A stretch of 64,000 nucleotides of DNA from Ophiosphaerella korrae (lineage: Eukaryota; Ascomycota; Dothideomycetes; Pleosporales; Phaeosphaeriaceae), in assembly GCA_028456385.1 (NCBI GenBank), contig JALNQF010000016.1, positions 62,001-126,000 of the forward strand. The letters are read 5' to 3'. Below the pieces are notes generated by a model. The model had not been told where the DNA came from. It saw only the letters and a list, made by a program, of their open reading frames with translations, and made no database searches. Position numbers and translations under genes: made by a program. Positions 21,329 to 32,927 of the stretch are shown here, in pieces; positions within the stretch are counted from its first letter, which is position 1, and each line of letters begins with the position of its first letter.

Positions 21329-24300
21329 CTACTTTTTGCTTCCAATCTTCCACTTCTTGAATTTATGATGCCACCAACGCTGCGGCTGTGAGATCACATT
21401 GGTTATAGTAGGAGGCTGAGCCTCTGAGGGAGTCGGAGCTATTGCACCCCGGTCAATTTGGTATGCCTCGAGTGCCGAAGTATCCAAGCCTAATTCTGTT
21501 TGGGCGAGAATCAGCCCTTTTAGGCATGCTCGAGTTGATGGATGTTCTGGTCCTCGTGATGCTTGAAAGCCTTTGTACGCCCGTTCGTAAAGCGGCAATG
21601 CTTCTTCGTACATCTTTCGGTCGCGGAAAAGATCTGCTAAGCCACAAACGCTCCTTAAAGTCTCTGGATGATCACTTCCTCGTGTCTTTTCTTTCAGTAC
21701 TAGCGCCCTTTCGTGCATTTGCTCCGCTTCTTTCCATTTTTGGCGGCGTCCTAGTGTCATGGCTAGGTTATACATGACTATCAACGTCGACAAATGCTCT
21801 CTTCCCGTCACTTTCTCTCTCAGTCTTAATACCTCTCTGTAGAGCGGCTCAGCATCCTCTTCCATATTCCAAGAAAGCAATAGCAAGGCTAGGTTGCTTA
21901 AGGTTAGTATCGTGTCTGGATGTTCCATCCCTAGAACCTTCGTCCGTAACGATAAAGCCTCTCGATATAATTGCTCCGCTTTTGGATACTCATCTTGAGC
22001 AGAGAGTGCGTATGCCAGATTGTGCATACCTGCCAATGTGTCTGGGTGCTCTTTCCCAAAAAACTTTTCCCCCAAAAAAAGCATCTCTCGATGAATCATT
22101 TCCGCCTCTGCGTACCTGCCTTGGTCCTTCATTGCACCTCCTAGACTATACATGTTTCTAAGTGTGATTAAATCCAATGCCGATTCCTCCTTGACTGTTT
22201 CCACAAGCCTTTTACACATCTGCTCTGCCTCTGTGAATTTTTTCTGGTAGGTTAGTGCTTTCGCTAAGTCGATCGCACAAATTGTTGTATCCCGTGGGTG
22301 TATCCTCTGCTTAGGCTGTTTTGATAACAACTGCCTTTGTGCCAACTCTTCCCTATATACACCCTCTGCTTCCATGTGCTTCCCCTGACAGGCTAGTGCC
22401 ACACCGAGATTACTTAAACTCTTTAGCGTGAGGATGTGCCCATTTCCTAGCTTTTTTCGTTGCAGGTCAAGATGCTGTCGGTAAACTCGCTCTGCAGCCT
22501 CGAACCGTCGTAGTTTCCGCTCGCACAAGCCAATCCGATCGAGTAGCATCGCTATGCCTTCTAATTCACAGTGTTCAGAACCATCTTCTATGACGTGCCT
22601 AGCGTGTGGCAAATACGACACCCAGCCTTCTTTACTTCCCAATTGACTAGGAGGTAAAACCTCTACTAGTCGTGCTAAAGTTTTTCTTGTCCAGAAGCTC
22701 CATTGGTTGTTTGTTTTGAGCCAACTACGCAAAGCCATGTGAACAAGCGGATGAACATCAAATGACTTGGATGAGCTTTGTCTTGGCTCTATCAAGGCAT
22801 ATCTTAACAATACTTCAATTGCCTCAGTGCGTTCTGCTTCGGTGGGAGCTTCCGGTAGGATCGATGCCGGTATGTCACTGTAGGAAATACAAGCCATAAA
22901 CAATAAGTACTCTGCAGCTATCCTATTCTGCATCTGAATCTTTACGAAAGAGTTATACCAGGTGGTAATTACCGAGAATTTCGCCTCAATATACTCGTCG
23001 TGGTTTTCGAAATGCTCGCCCAGAGGATGAATTGCGTTTATGTCACTGTTCCAATGAAGAGTGCTATAATCGGAAAGCGTAACGTTGTTGGTGTTGACAT
23101 AAGCTATTGCTTGGGCAATAGTCAAATGGTGGACGCCCAGTATATCTAAAAATTTCCTGACCACATTTTCTTCTTCCAACTGGGAATGATTTTTTTTCAA
23201 CAAACGTGTCTTTAGTATTTCGATTACCTCTGCTTCTTCTGGAGTGCTGATCGATATAGTATGGCGCTTAGCAAGCTTGAATGCCGTTTCGTCCTGCCGG
23301 GTAGTAAAGATGATCGAGCCTGCCCTGCCACGTGGGAGATAGTTGATAAGAGGGTCAACACTGTTGCCGAAGAGTACATCGGGATTATCTACATTATCAA
23401 CGATCATCAACCATTGCATTTCTTTGTCGTCTAGCCTTGTCTTTACCAGTTGCTTGGTGTCAGTCCGATCATAGTCTGTGTCCAAAATACCCAAAAGTAT
23501 TGCTATTTCTTGATACGCTTGCTCGAAACTTTCTCGACTAACTGCTGATACCCAGAAAATAGAGCGCGTAGGTTGCTGCTCTCTTATTTGATATGCACAC
23601 TCCAGAGCAAGTGTTGATTTCCCATCGCCTCCAGGTCCGTAGATGGCAAGTCGTTGACCACCTTCAGATGAGATATGTGCACTCAGCTGAATGAGCTCCA
23701 CCTTGCGACCGACAAAGAACTGTGGCCTTCGGAATGGGACAAGCCAGGGTGCTGCCTCAATATTAGCAATTTTTGTATTCGTCCAACCGTCAGAAATTAG
23801 TTGCTAATCATATGCGAATTTTGGCCGAACCTTTACAAAGAATGGAAATACAAACGCGAGAATTTTCGAAACTCTAGAGTTTAGATGAATAAGACCTACC
23901 AGGCTGTGGAAACTGCGGAGGAGTCAAGAACGAATCATCTATCTCCTTTTGAAGTCGTTGAAAAGCTTTCTCTTCTCTCTCTCCATAGTTTGGTAGCATA
24001 TAGACTCCAAAAATGCCTAACAGTGAGTACGCTTTGTCTTCTTCGTGGGTGGCTTGACGGCCTTTCGTCCATGATAATCGCTCCCCAACGCTGAATTCAT
24101 AAAGATGTTTTGCTTGGAGGGCAGATATGGGAATGCCGGTTATTTCGTGGATCTGCTGCTGTAGCGAGTTCTTGTCACCCAGCTGATCGCCTTCTTGAGA
24201 GAAAAATCTGACATCGCGTGGAGCAAGAAGTTCCTGGAAGTCTCAGCACCCAATAGTGTTCTAGAAATCCTCATGTTGCCGCCTACCTGAAGACACCACG

Positions 24301-24709
24301 TCCGAGTATGCCATCGACTATGCCGAAACGCTAGATCCCAAGTGAGAGAGGAGTGCCCATCACTAGTCGAGACATCCCGAAGGTAGACGTAGCATGAAGC
24401 CGAATTTTGGTACCAGCGAAACATAGAGTTGATAGCTTTCTGGACTTCAATGGCAGTTGCTCTATTGATACAGCAAGTATCCACCCAAAAGTAGCGCAAG
24501 CCATCGCGCTCAGCTTGTTTGGCGCAGAATTGAATCTTATCATGTCCAGTCTTATTTTTACCGGTATTGTTCATCAAATCGTCGAATGTTACTTCTTGAT
24601 CTGCCTCCCAGGTATGCGAAAGGATGGCGTAAGGTGGGATTTCATCATCGTCTTGAAATTCGTGAGTGAGTTTGTATCCATTTGTTTTGTCGTACGCTAA
24701 TAAACGCAT
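21329..24709 (-). CDS. fungal NLR: HET - NB-ARC - TPR protein
   Basis: Exons are 24709-24287, 24233-23900 and 23751-21329 (1059 aa). Three modules follow in order. Residues 1 to about 140 form a HET domain (YAILSHTWEADQEVTFDDL, GLRYFWVDTCCINR, SRWHTRTWCLQELLAP), continuing into the usual GIFGVYMLPNYGE segment near 225. Residues about 254-560 are NB-ARC: the linker PWLVPFRRPQFFVGR, P-loop GPGGDGKST at 291-299, Walker B WLMIVDNVDN at 367-376, and the sensor strand SIIFTTR. From about 650 to 980 run kinesin-light-chain-type TPR repeats of about 42 residues (for example AEQLYREALSLRTKVLGMEHPDT). Such proteins act in self/non-self recognition and incompatibility, where HET triggers cell death. All motifs are intact, with no stop or frameshift. 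An upstream in-frame ATG at 24811 would add 34 residues. Confidence 0.92.
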
Positions 24710-25108
24710 CGGTATTGTATATGGGTTGTACCGGATGGAAGTAGCATAAGCAGTGGATTGAAAGAGTTCAAAAGAACGAGCTGATTGCAGACGGGATGGA
24801 AACTGAAGCACTCAGACCCACATTGCTGCCTGCCTGACAGGGGCTGTGAGGCACAGCGAACCGCTATGCTCTCTGCGCCAATCATCGGGGACCGAGATTG
24901 ATAACATTAGGTTTAGCAGAAAAAGCAATTTGAGCAGCGACTGGGATTTGTGCCAAACTGTGCATTTGAGCACGTCTACCATTCTAACCGCTCTGTCGCA
25001 GTTGCACTGCGTGGAAAGGAGGCTGCCGTCATGCTGGCGCCTGGACAATCTGTTAACCTGTTTGTTGCTTGCTAATTGCTGTCCAATGTAATCTATGGGG
25101 TATCATTA
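24710..25108. other. intergenic region upstream of the NLR gene
   Basis: This holds the NLR promoter and the downstream flank of the cytochrome b5-domain gene (both on the minus strand). Only short open frames are present; no gene is supported. Confidence 0.5.
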
Positions 25109-26119
25109 CTAATCCATGTCTTCCAAACTACCACCTGTACCATCAGCGGGCGGCTGATCTTGGCTGACCAAAATGCCCACCATGCACTCGCCTAGCATGT
25201 TGTCCCAATTGACCCACGGGTGTACTTCCATGAACAGCTTTGTTCCGTCTTTACCTGCTGCTCTTTTGAGCTCGCCCTCACCACCAGGGTGGAATGGTAG
25301 ATATGGTGAAATGTTATAGACTTTGCCCTGGTAGCTCGACCATGCCGGTTTGCCTTTCCGTCCATTCTGCTCTTTTAGCATGGTGGGTGTTACGCGCACC
25401 AAAGTGTTGACTCCAGATAGGTTCTTCCCAGATTTCTGCAAAGTTGCCCAGTCGAGCGGCGAGTGTCCTGGTGAGAGGAGTACCTTGCCCCGAGCGTTTG
25501 GTGTATTGGCGATGGGGCGTCCAGAGGGCGAAAGGCCCAGACCACGCTGAGAGACTGGTGGTCCCCGGTTCGGTATTGGCGGCCCGCGGTTCGGGAGCGG
25601 CACTGCGGTGGGCACGCGCATGGATTGGGACGAGGTTGGAAGTGGGCGTAGGTTGGAAGGGGTGACTCGTGGAGGTGGCATGAGGGAAGGGCCGGCAAGT
25701 TTCGTCGGCGGGGCCATGAGGTTTGGTTTTGGGGGTGGAGCCATAGAAACAGTTGGAGGTCTACTGGTACCTCCTGCTCTTTGCGCTGAGTTCAGGGCTG
25801 GGAAGGAAGGTGGCGGGAGATTGTCTTCTTCGTCATCTTCATCAGAGCTCTGGTGAGCATCAAGCGTGAAGGTAGGTACTGCAGGCACATTCTTAGTATC
25901 TTGTGCTGCAGCCTTTGGTGTCGTTTGCGGTGATGCCTCAGAAGGAGTGTCATGCTTAGTTTCGCGCGTCGTCTGGCCCTGCGGGTCGATGCATGGCTGC
26001 GACTTTTTGGCTATAGTACGCGCCACACTGTCTTTGTATAGCAACGGCCATGTTGACGGAGGGCAGCGGTATATCAGAAGTGATAGCGATATGGCAATTA
26101 TAGAAACTGCAACAAGCAT
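25109..26119 (-). CDS. membrane-anchored cytochrome b5-domain protein
   Basis: A single exon, 336 aa from the ATG at 26119. The frame is open upstream without another ATG, so a short first exon is possible. The chosen start opens with one hydrophobic helix (MLVAVSIIAISLSLLIYRC), likely a membrane anchor. Residues about 30-240 are disordered and proline-rich, with an acidic SSDEDDEEDNLPPP patch and repeated NRGPP. The C-terminus is a cytochrome b5-like fold: WSSYQGKVYNISPYLPFHPGG with the first haem His in HPGG, and the second in MEVHPWVNWDNML. The EVHPWVN form is that of the CYB5R4/Irc21-type subgroup. It probably passes electrons to a reductase or desaturase partner at a membrane; the partner is unknown. 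It is divergent from the gene at 26461. Confidence 0.85.
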   Translation of the reverse strand: MLVAVSIIAISLSLLIYRCPPSTWPLLYKDSVARTIAKKSQPCIDPQGQTTRETKHDTPSEASPQTTPKAAAQDTKNVPAVPTFTLDAHQSSDEDDEEDNLPPPSFPALNSAQRAGGTSRPPTVSMAPPPKPNLMAPPTKLAGPSLMPPPRVTPSNLRPLPTSSQSMRVPTAVPLPNRGPPIPNRGPPVSQRGLGLSPSGRPIANTPNARGKVLLSPGHSPLDWATLQKSGKNLSGVNTLVRVTPTMLKEQNGRKGKPAWSSYQGKVYNISPYLPFHPGGEGELKRAAGKDGTKLFMEVHPWVNWDNMLGECMVGILVSQDQPPADGTGGSLEDMD

Positions 26120-26460
26120 CTCTTGAGGGGTTGGAGGAGAAGAAGACAAAGACCCTGCAGCGGCACCATAATCCGGACCGCGGACGGTAGGGCTGAAAAG
26201 AAATGGCGCTAACTCGCCATGACCTCACAGAGCATGCCCCAGGACTTTCACCTGGTCTCAGCCTCATGTCTTGGTTGCCTATGGGACCCACGCCTCGTCA
26301 CTATAACTAATCTTGGAGTTTTTCAATGCTTCACCTGCCATTCACTAACCTTCTACAACCATAAATATCGTGCTTGCCCCACCGCCCCTCCTTCCACCCT
26401 ACCCCACCGCAATCGGCTGCTTGAGCACTTTCTGGACGTGCAAAAGCCTCAAAACTCACC
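26120..26460. promoter_or_regulatory. divergent promoter between cytochrome b5-domain and NAPRTase genes
   Basis: 341 bp lie between two head-to-head start codons. The right half is pyrimidine-rich and C-rich just before the NAPRTase ATG (26375-26415), as is common near fungal transcription starts. An ATG on the minus strand near 26220 is followed after three codons by a stop or a possible donor and could begin a short upstream exon of the b5 gene. Confidence 0.45.
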
Positions 26461-28038
26461 ATGGCTGCCGAGGCTGCCAGCTTGCCTGAGGGTATCTTCT
26501 CTCTTTTGGACACAGATCTGTATAAATTGACTATGCAATGCTGCATACTCAAGTTCTTCCCCAATGTGTCTGCCACATATAGCTTCACCAACCGAACGCC
26601 AGACAAAAAACTCAATCGCGCGGCATTTCGATGGCTCCAGGCGCAAGTTGAAAGTAAACAGATAAATATCATCAATATTGTTATTTCTGCTAATCTGTGA
26701 AAGAACTTGAAAATATACGGGTATCTGAGGATGAGATTAGCTTTCTCAAAAAGACATGCACATATCTTAATGCGCAGTATCTTCAATTCTTATCTTCATT
26801 CCGTCTTCAGCCCTCCAAGCAGCTGAAACTGGTTTTCAATGCCACAAACGACACAGGCTCCGATGACGATGTCGGCGACTTTTACATACACACCGAAGGT
26901 CTGTGGCTAGACACCATCCTTTACGAGATTCCATTACTCGCCCTCGTAAGCGAAGCATACTTCAAATTCGTAGAGAAAGATTGGAGCCACAATGGTCAAG
27001 TCGAGAAAGCGTACCAGAAGGGACGTGCTTTGCTCGAAGGCGGTTGCATAGTGTCTGAGTTCGGCTCGCGAAGACGGCGTGATTATCATACCCAAGATTT
27101 GGTGCTCCAAGGTTTGCGCCGAGCAGTAGACGAGGGCCAAAAGGCTGGATGGTCAGGCAAGCTAACGGGTACAAGCAATGTTCACTTCGCCATGAAGCAT
27201 GACCTTTTGCCTATTGGTACGGTTGCGCATGAGTGGTTTATGGGCGTTGCTGCCATCACCAACAACTATGAGCACGCGAATGGGATTGCGCTAGAGTACT
27301 GGACAACGACATTCGGCGAGGGCGTGTTGGGTATTGCACTGACAGATACCTTTGGCACACCAACCTTTTTGAAGGCGTTCAGACAACAGATTCCCGAAGT
27401 GACTACCGCTATACCCGGAGGTGGCACCACCATAGCGTCTGCAGCAGCCACCACGAACCCTGATGCGGTGCAGACCATGGCGTCTACTAAGCCACCCATT
27501 CATGCTCCATTGGATGGAGCCACAAAGCCACGCAAATCGTATGCGCAGGTATTTTCGGGTGTTCGCCAGGACTCTGGGGATCCATTGGAGTTTATCAAGA
27601 CGATGCGTGAGTTCTACGACCAGGAGGGTATTAAAGAGAAGAAGACAATTGTCTTCTCAGACTCGCTGAATATCGAACTTTGCTTCAAGTACAAAGCCGC
27701 AGCCGAGGCAGAAGGCTTCCAGCCAACGTTTGGTGTTGGAACATTCTTAACTAGTGAGCACATTCTTAGCGACGCTCAGAACTTTTCAACTGATTATGAC
27801 AGACGACTTCTTGGAAGAGACGACTGGTAAGAAGTCAGTGCCACTAAACATTGTGATTAAAATCGCATCTGCGTCTGGTCGATACGCTGTTAAGATCAGT
27901 GACAACATCGGCAAGAACACGGGTGATAAGGCGACTGTCAAGGAGGTCAAGCGGCGACTAGGCTACACGGAGAAGGAGTGGACTGGTGGGGACGAAAAGA
28001 CACGATGGGGAAGCGCAGGCCAGCCAGCCACGAGCTAG
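26461..28038 (+). CDS. NPT1: nicotinate phosphoribosyltransferase (NAD salvage)
   Basis: Exons are 26461-26653, 26704-27753 and 27803-28038 (492 aa). It joins nicotinate to PRPP, forming nicotinate mononucleotide in the Preiss-Handler route to NAD. Landmarks are LLDTDLYKLTMQ at the start, YSFTNRTPDKK, the VSEFGSRRRRDYHTQD block, TGTSNVHFAMKHDLLPIGTVAHEWFMG with the catalytic His region, LTDTFGT, VRQDSGDP, and TFLTNDF across the second splice, which supports that junction. Compared with bacterial enzymes it carries a low-complexity insert of about 45 residues (PGGGTTIASAAATTNPD onward) between the LTDTFGT and VRQDSGDP motifs, which also occurs in other filamentous fungi as I recall. The gene is followed on the same strand by syntaxin. 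The symbol is the yeast name. Confidence 0.93.
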
Positions 28039-28792
28039 ATTGGCTACATGCACGAGTAGTTGATGAGGCTGGACTCTCCCATGTGCGTGCAGGATGGGAC
28101 TGGTAAGAGCGAAGATACCCAACCAAGAGGTGGGGGCGTTGACGAGCTGAAATGCTTACTGCAAGGCCGTCTTTAGCGTGGAACTCTGGATCATTGCAGA
28201 ACTGCGCTCTGTGCCGCAGCCTGAGAGGCGTGTCAGACGCGACAGGCAGCAACAAGGCAAAATACAGGATAAATAACAAGAAGACAGCAATCTGACGATC
28301 ACCTACCGCATATGCTACACATGCATCCCAAACCAGTTGGCAGAGCCAAATTTAGAGACATTTGTGAGCCGCGACACACAGTCCAACAGGACGCCTGCGC
28401 GATGCTAACGGCGAGCGTGGGTTAGCGCGACCCACATGGGACGCCATCTGCGCTTGAGATGCGCATCTTACGGCGACTTACGCTCAGCCCCGACGACCGA
28501 AGACTTCCTCATATCTCTGCCTGCTGTCAGCAGTTGTTTTGCCTTTTGCATTGACTCTCGCATCGCTTTGCATTGTATAGCATTTTCTTGCGCTTCGCCC
28601 ATATCACGCCTTCCTGATTTGTGTTTCCAAGCGCGGACACCGTTGTCTCAGGGGATATCAGACGCATCCACACACCACACAACACCGGTTTCATCATGAG
28701 CGTAAGTAGCTTTTGCTTTGCATGCACCTGCATCTGACAGTCTCCTACTTGCATCACTTCACATTGCAGCTCAATTACATCTGCTAACAGCC
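28039..28792. other. promoter and 5' leader of the syntaxin gene
   Basis: This lies between two plus-strand genes. Near the right end an ATG AGC is directly followed by a GTAAGT donor (about 28696-28708), and a ctgctaacag acceptor precedes the annotated ATG. So either a leader intron is removed, or the first codons are ATG AGC and the intron ends a little further on. Pyrimidine-rich sequence at 28500-28620 fits a transcription start zone. Confidence 0.5.
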
Positions 28793-29872
28793 ATGAACGA
28801 ACAGTACGGAAACAAAGGCTACAACCAAGTAGGCGATTACTCGAACCCATACGATCAACGCGACGATGGGCCGCCTGGCAACCGATTCAACAACTTTACC
28901 ACAAAATCCTATGATAGTGTGTTTTCAATCGCCCTTCAGTCATAAATATATCTAACACAGCAGAAGCCTACGAAATGGAGGATTCCAACGCTATTCTCAC
29001 TGAATGTGTCGACATCAATACTGCCCTCGACAAGCTTGATGTGAAGCTCGGTGAACTTGATGACGTCTTTAAAAAATCAATTTTGAGGCCAGACCATCAG
29101 GACTCGGCTGAAATCAACGACCTCAGCTCACAGATCATGACCAGTTACCGCGGTCTTGTCGGACGTGTCAAGAACATCAAGTCGAAGAGAGCATCTGGCG
29201 AACCGAAGAACGCGCCCCAAGTTGGAAGGGTAGATCGCAGGCTTAAGGCCACCATCCAAAAATATCAGACGCTTGAGGCCGACTTCAGGAGACAATCACA
29301 AGCTGCGGCTGAGCGTCAATATCGCATTGTGCGCCCTGATGCAACGGATGCTGAGGTTAGGGAGGCGGTTACTGACCCTGATGCGCCCATTTTTCAACAA
29401 GCTGTACGTATTACGAGATTTCCGATTCATCTTGTTGGGCGTCAGCTTACGCTCCTCTTAGCTCCTTAGCTCTGGTCGCAGTGGTCAGGTCACTTCCACT
29501 CTGCGTAATGTAAAGGAGCGCCACGAAGCTATCCAAAACATCGAGCGACAGATGGTTGAGCTGGCCCAACTATTCCAAGACCTCGATCAAATCGTGCAAC
29601 AACAGGATCCCCTTGTCGCCGATATCGAGCAGAAGGGTGAGGAGGTTCGCGAAAATGTCACAAAGGGTAATGAAGAAATTGGCACCGCGATTGTCAGCGC
29701 ACGTAGCCGTAACCGCAAGAAGTGGTGGTGCCTGCTCATCTGCATTATCATTATCATCATTATTGCAGTGGTCGTCGGTGTTGTTGTCACAATGAACAAC
29801 CAAAAGCCGTAAGACCAGCCCAAGTTGAGAATTGAATATGAAACTAATATATATTACAGAAAAGCTGCATAA
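28793..29872 (+). CDS. plasma-membrane syntaxin, SSO1/SSO2 type t-SNARE
   Basis: Exons are 28793-28916, 28961-29403, 29462-29808 and 29860-29872 (308 aa). It is the Qa-SNARE of exocytosis and drives fusion of secretory vesicles at the plasma membrane. There is a Habc region around residues 40-170, then a SNARE motif (LRNVKERHEAIQNIERQMVEL, with the central Gln in QLFQDLDQIV), a basic RSRNRKKWW clamp, and a C-terminal membrane anchor made almost wholly of Ile and Val. The last exon encodes only four residues. The exon 2 acceptor is a tandem cagcag, so forms with and without one residue are expected. The N-terminus may instead be MS joined from an ATG near 28696 by splicing into 28804, which would replace the first few residues. 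Family assignment is firm. Confidence 0.92.
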
Positions 29873-30468
29873 ATCCCTTACCTCCTACGGCACCTTCCTC
29901 ACCTTTCCGCACATCTTCTTTAGTCTTTAATCAGGCTGGACCCGTACACTGTATAATACGCCTTTTCGGTGGATCTAGCGTGCCCCACCCCAGCTATCAC
30001 TCCGCCCACTACGCACATCCCACCATCTCATTGATCTATCTCCTTTGGAAAAACTGTCGCGCACGCATTGTTCCCTTTTTTTTTGTTACACGGGCGCTGA
30101 GGCGCCCTACTATGTTCAGCGGCATGGTTACCGTTATCACGATTGTAAACTCGTTTGGTTGTGTTGACATTGCAATCTGGGATTTTTGTAGATTCAGATA
30201 CCGAATAAAGGAAGACGCTGTTCATATATTGGTAGGTGTGCTGTGATGATATTATTGATTAGGGTGATGACTGGCTTATTGGGGCAAGCTGTCGTGGTTA
30301 TGTACCTGGACCTTTTTTAATCATTGCTGAGCCTTTGGGGCGCAATTGTTGTAGCTTGACAGCTCCTGGGTTGTGAAAGCGTCTTGAACAGATCGTCCAA
30401 CCAAATAATACCCCATTGCTTCCAGCGTGAGAAAGTGAGCGTGTAGAAATGCCCCATATTTCTACAAA
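29873..30468. other. intergenic region, convergent 3' ends
   Basis: This separates the syntaxin 3' end from the 3' end of the RS-like gene. A run of nine T residues lies near 30075. No coding potential is supported. Confidence 0.6.
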
Positions 30469-31800
30469 TTACGTCAACCTACCCCACTCGGCTTTCAATT
30501 CCACATGCCCATCCTCGTCCACAACTTTTCCTCTATCCCACTCTCTGGCCTGCCCCTGTTTCGTCCATGTCACGTCATCTTCGTCCTTGTTGTCGCCTTT
30601 CTCCCATTTCTTCACTTGAGCATCAGTGAAGCCAGCGGCCTTCAATCTATCCGCACCTTGCTGCTTCCATCGTTGACGATCTTGAAAAATTTCAACTGTG
30701 TCTCCCCAATCATCTTCGGCATCAGAGGCTGGTCGCATGTCGACAGTGGGGTCGTATGTGGAAGAAAAGCGCGAATCCATGCCAATTGAGCTGGCTTTGT
30801 GTGCGCCGCGACCACGCAAGCGTATGGAGGGCTGTGTGTGAGGTGGAAGAGGGCCGATGATGGCCTCTAGGGGATCAGAGCCGGAGTCAGAGGCCGGAGA
30901 ACGCCGCCTATCCTTTCTAGATGTTTTGCGGGGGTGTTGAGAGGTCTTGCCATGTTGTGAACTGCGCCGAGGGGACCGTGGCCTCTCTCTGTATTTGCTT
31001 TTCTTATCGACTCGGTCTGTGTGGGGGGGTCGTGACCGATGTCTAGAAGATGACCTAGACCGTGAGCGGTGTCTTCGGTGTGTGTGGCTTGATTGATGTG
31101 TTCTGTGTGTTCGCTCGCTTTTGTCGACAGACTCAGTCGCGTGACGTTGGTAGTTATGATGGTGATGTTCTGATCGTTTGTGTGACCGTGCTGGCCGCTC
31201 TTCCACGCTATGTTCGCGTTTCCTCTTTTCGTGATGCCCTTCCCTGTTCCTACTCCTATGCCTCCGACTGTGTGATTCAAGCGATTCCTCTCTTTGGCTG
31301 TGAGTCGATTTCCGTCCATTTTCATCCTCGCTGTGAGCTGTATGTGTTCCGCGATGTGTGGTATTAGGCTCATCTTCATCGCTGAAAACTGGAGTGAGTC
31401 GCCCGTCCGCCTTTCTACCCTTTCTAGTATTCTCATTCTTCGCTCGTATCCTTTCACGGTTCATCTCCATGAGGCGCGCCTTTGATTCTTCGGCTTCCCG
31501 GGCTAGTAGTGCGGCATTGTGGCTGTCGGTTTGGCGGATGATCTGACGTAGGAAAGTTGTATTAGGTTTCGGCGCCTTACCGTTTAGTCTATGGCGTGTT
31601 AAATTATTACAAACAGGCAACAAAGCCTGTATATACTTGGCTGTTTAGGTAACTCTAGGAGAGGTTCTAAAGAGGTTCGAGACGTACTTCTTGGGGTTGA
31701 AGGCATCAAGGCCCACTTGCTTATACTTATTTGTTGCGGCTTTGGCGTCTTGTTTAAGTAGATTCGCAACGTACTCATCGCCATAGTTGTTGCCAGACAT
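30469..31800 (-). CDS. RS-rich nuclear protein, probable pre-mRNA splicing-associated factor
   Basis: Exons are 31800-31688 and 31588-30469 (410 aa). The N-terminus (MSGNNYGDEYVANLLKQDA, then RLNGKAPKPNTTFL with RQIIRQTDSHN and REAEESKARL) and the C-terminus (DDWGDTVEIFQDRQRWKQQG, ERLKAAGF-like, and EWDRGKVVDEDG) are compact and look conserved. The roughly 200 residues between are a basic, Arg/Ser/His-rich disordered region with RS and HRS repeats like those of splicing factors. Related fungal proteins are, from memory, labelled pre-mRNA-splicing factor 38B, but I cannot confirm orthology to human PRPF38B. It shares a 221-bp promoter with the Sos7-like gene. Confidence 0.75.
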
Positions 31801-32021
31801 TTTAGATGTGGTGGACTTTCAGGCTATATGTTTGATTTGTGAATCGAGGAACTAAACAAGTGAAGGATGGAAGGGCAGCTAGGTGTAATCATGGTCAGCG
31901 GAGAAAGGCGCTAGTCCGCAGTCAGTAACTACCGCGGGCATACACGCTGCATCAACAAAACAAACACCCCTCACATCACGACACATTTTCACATACTTGT
32001 GCTGGAGCGATAGAGTTCGCT
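31801..32021. promoter_or_regulatory. short divergent promoter, RS-like gene and Sos7-like gene
   Basis: Only 221 bp separates the two start codons. A splicing-related gene and a mitotic gene therefore share one control region. No binding site is asserted. Confidence 0.5.
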
Positions 32022-32927
32022 ATGGCGCCAAAGGGAAAATCTGCTCCGCCCACACTAGAATCAGCTCTCCAACAGTTGCAGAAATCGCAGTCTTTGAAAC
32101 TCTTGGCTATCGCCGAAACATTGTCACCCAAGGACCTCCCACAATCTACAAAGAAGCGTAGTTCTGCAGCGTCAGAAGACAGTGAGCAGAATGGCGACAC
32201 GCATCCCGCTGCGTTGGAGGCAGACTTAATTCATTATAAGGTTGGTAGGGCCAGAGAGAACTTTGAAGTGTTTCTAAGGTAGACGTAGGAACTGTTTAGC
32301 AAACTTCGTTTTAGTTACGTTGAACAAGTCACCAAAGAAAAGTTCCTTCGCAGCATTACCGAGAACCCGCCCCGCCTTGTCGAAGCACCTGAGAACGATG
32401 AAAAGGAAAAGGAGATTTTGGCTCTGAAGGCAGAGCTGAAGGAGCGCAAGCTGGAGGTTGCCGAAATACTTGAACAACTAGAAGGAAAGGGCAAGGAGCT
32501 TTCATCACGATATGAAGGAGTGCAACTACGTACACAGCAGTTGGAGTCGTTACCCGTGGAGATTGAAGGACTGCAGGCCAGCATTGAACGATTGAAACAT
32601 GAGCAAATACCTACATCCGACAACCCAGAGCTTTCTCTTCCGCTCCCAGACACGACTCAAATTCTGAGAGATCGAGAAGCAGAGCTGGAAGCTCTCAATG
32701 TCCAGATAGCAAGTCTACAAGCTTCGTTGCCGAGTCGAGCGAGAGAATTGGAAAAACTGGAGCGCGAGTTGAAGCCACTGGAAACACAGAGGAACGGCAC
32801 TGTAGCAGCGGCCAAAGAAGCACAGAGAAGGAAAGAAGAGGGTGGCGGGATCGGCGACGAACTGGAGGAGAGGGGTCGATGGCTCAGGGCGTCTGAAAAG
32901 GCACTGAAGGAGATGTTGGATGTATGA
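32022..32927 (+). CDS. Sos7-like kinetochore coiled-coil protein
   Basis: Exons are 32022-32240 and 32289-32927 (285 aa). The segment ELFSKLRFSYVEQVTKEKFL, created across the splice, is the signature of the Sos7 coiled-coil domain. In fission yeast Sos7 works with the Mis12/KNL1 (Spc7) part of the kinetochore during chromosome segregation. The remainder is almost entirely predicted coiled coil, rich in Glu, Leu, Lys and Arg with heptad spacing. The proline-rich break around LSLPLPDTT separates two helices. The short basic N-terminus with KKRSS may be a nuclear signal. Confidence 0.8.

Noticed and set aside
24140..24330. Apparent frameshift or early stop in the HET domain
   Set aside because: A normal 53-bp intron (24234-24286) restores the WCLQELLAP reading and removes the stop.
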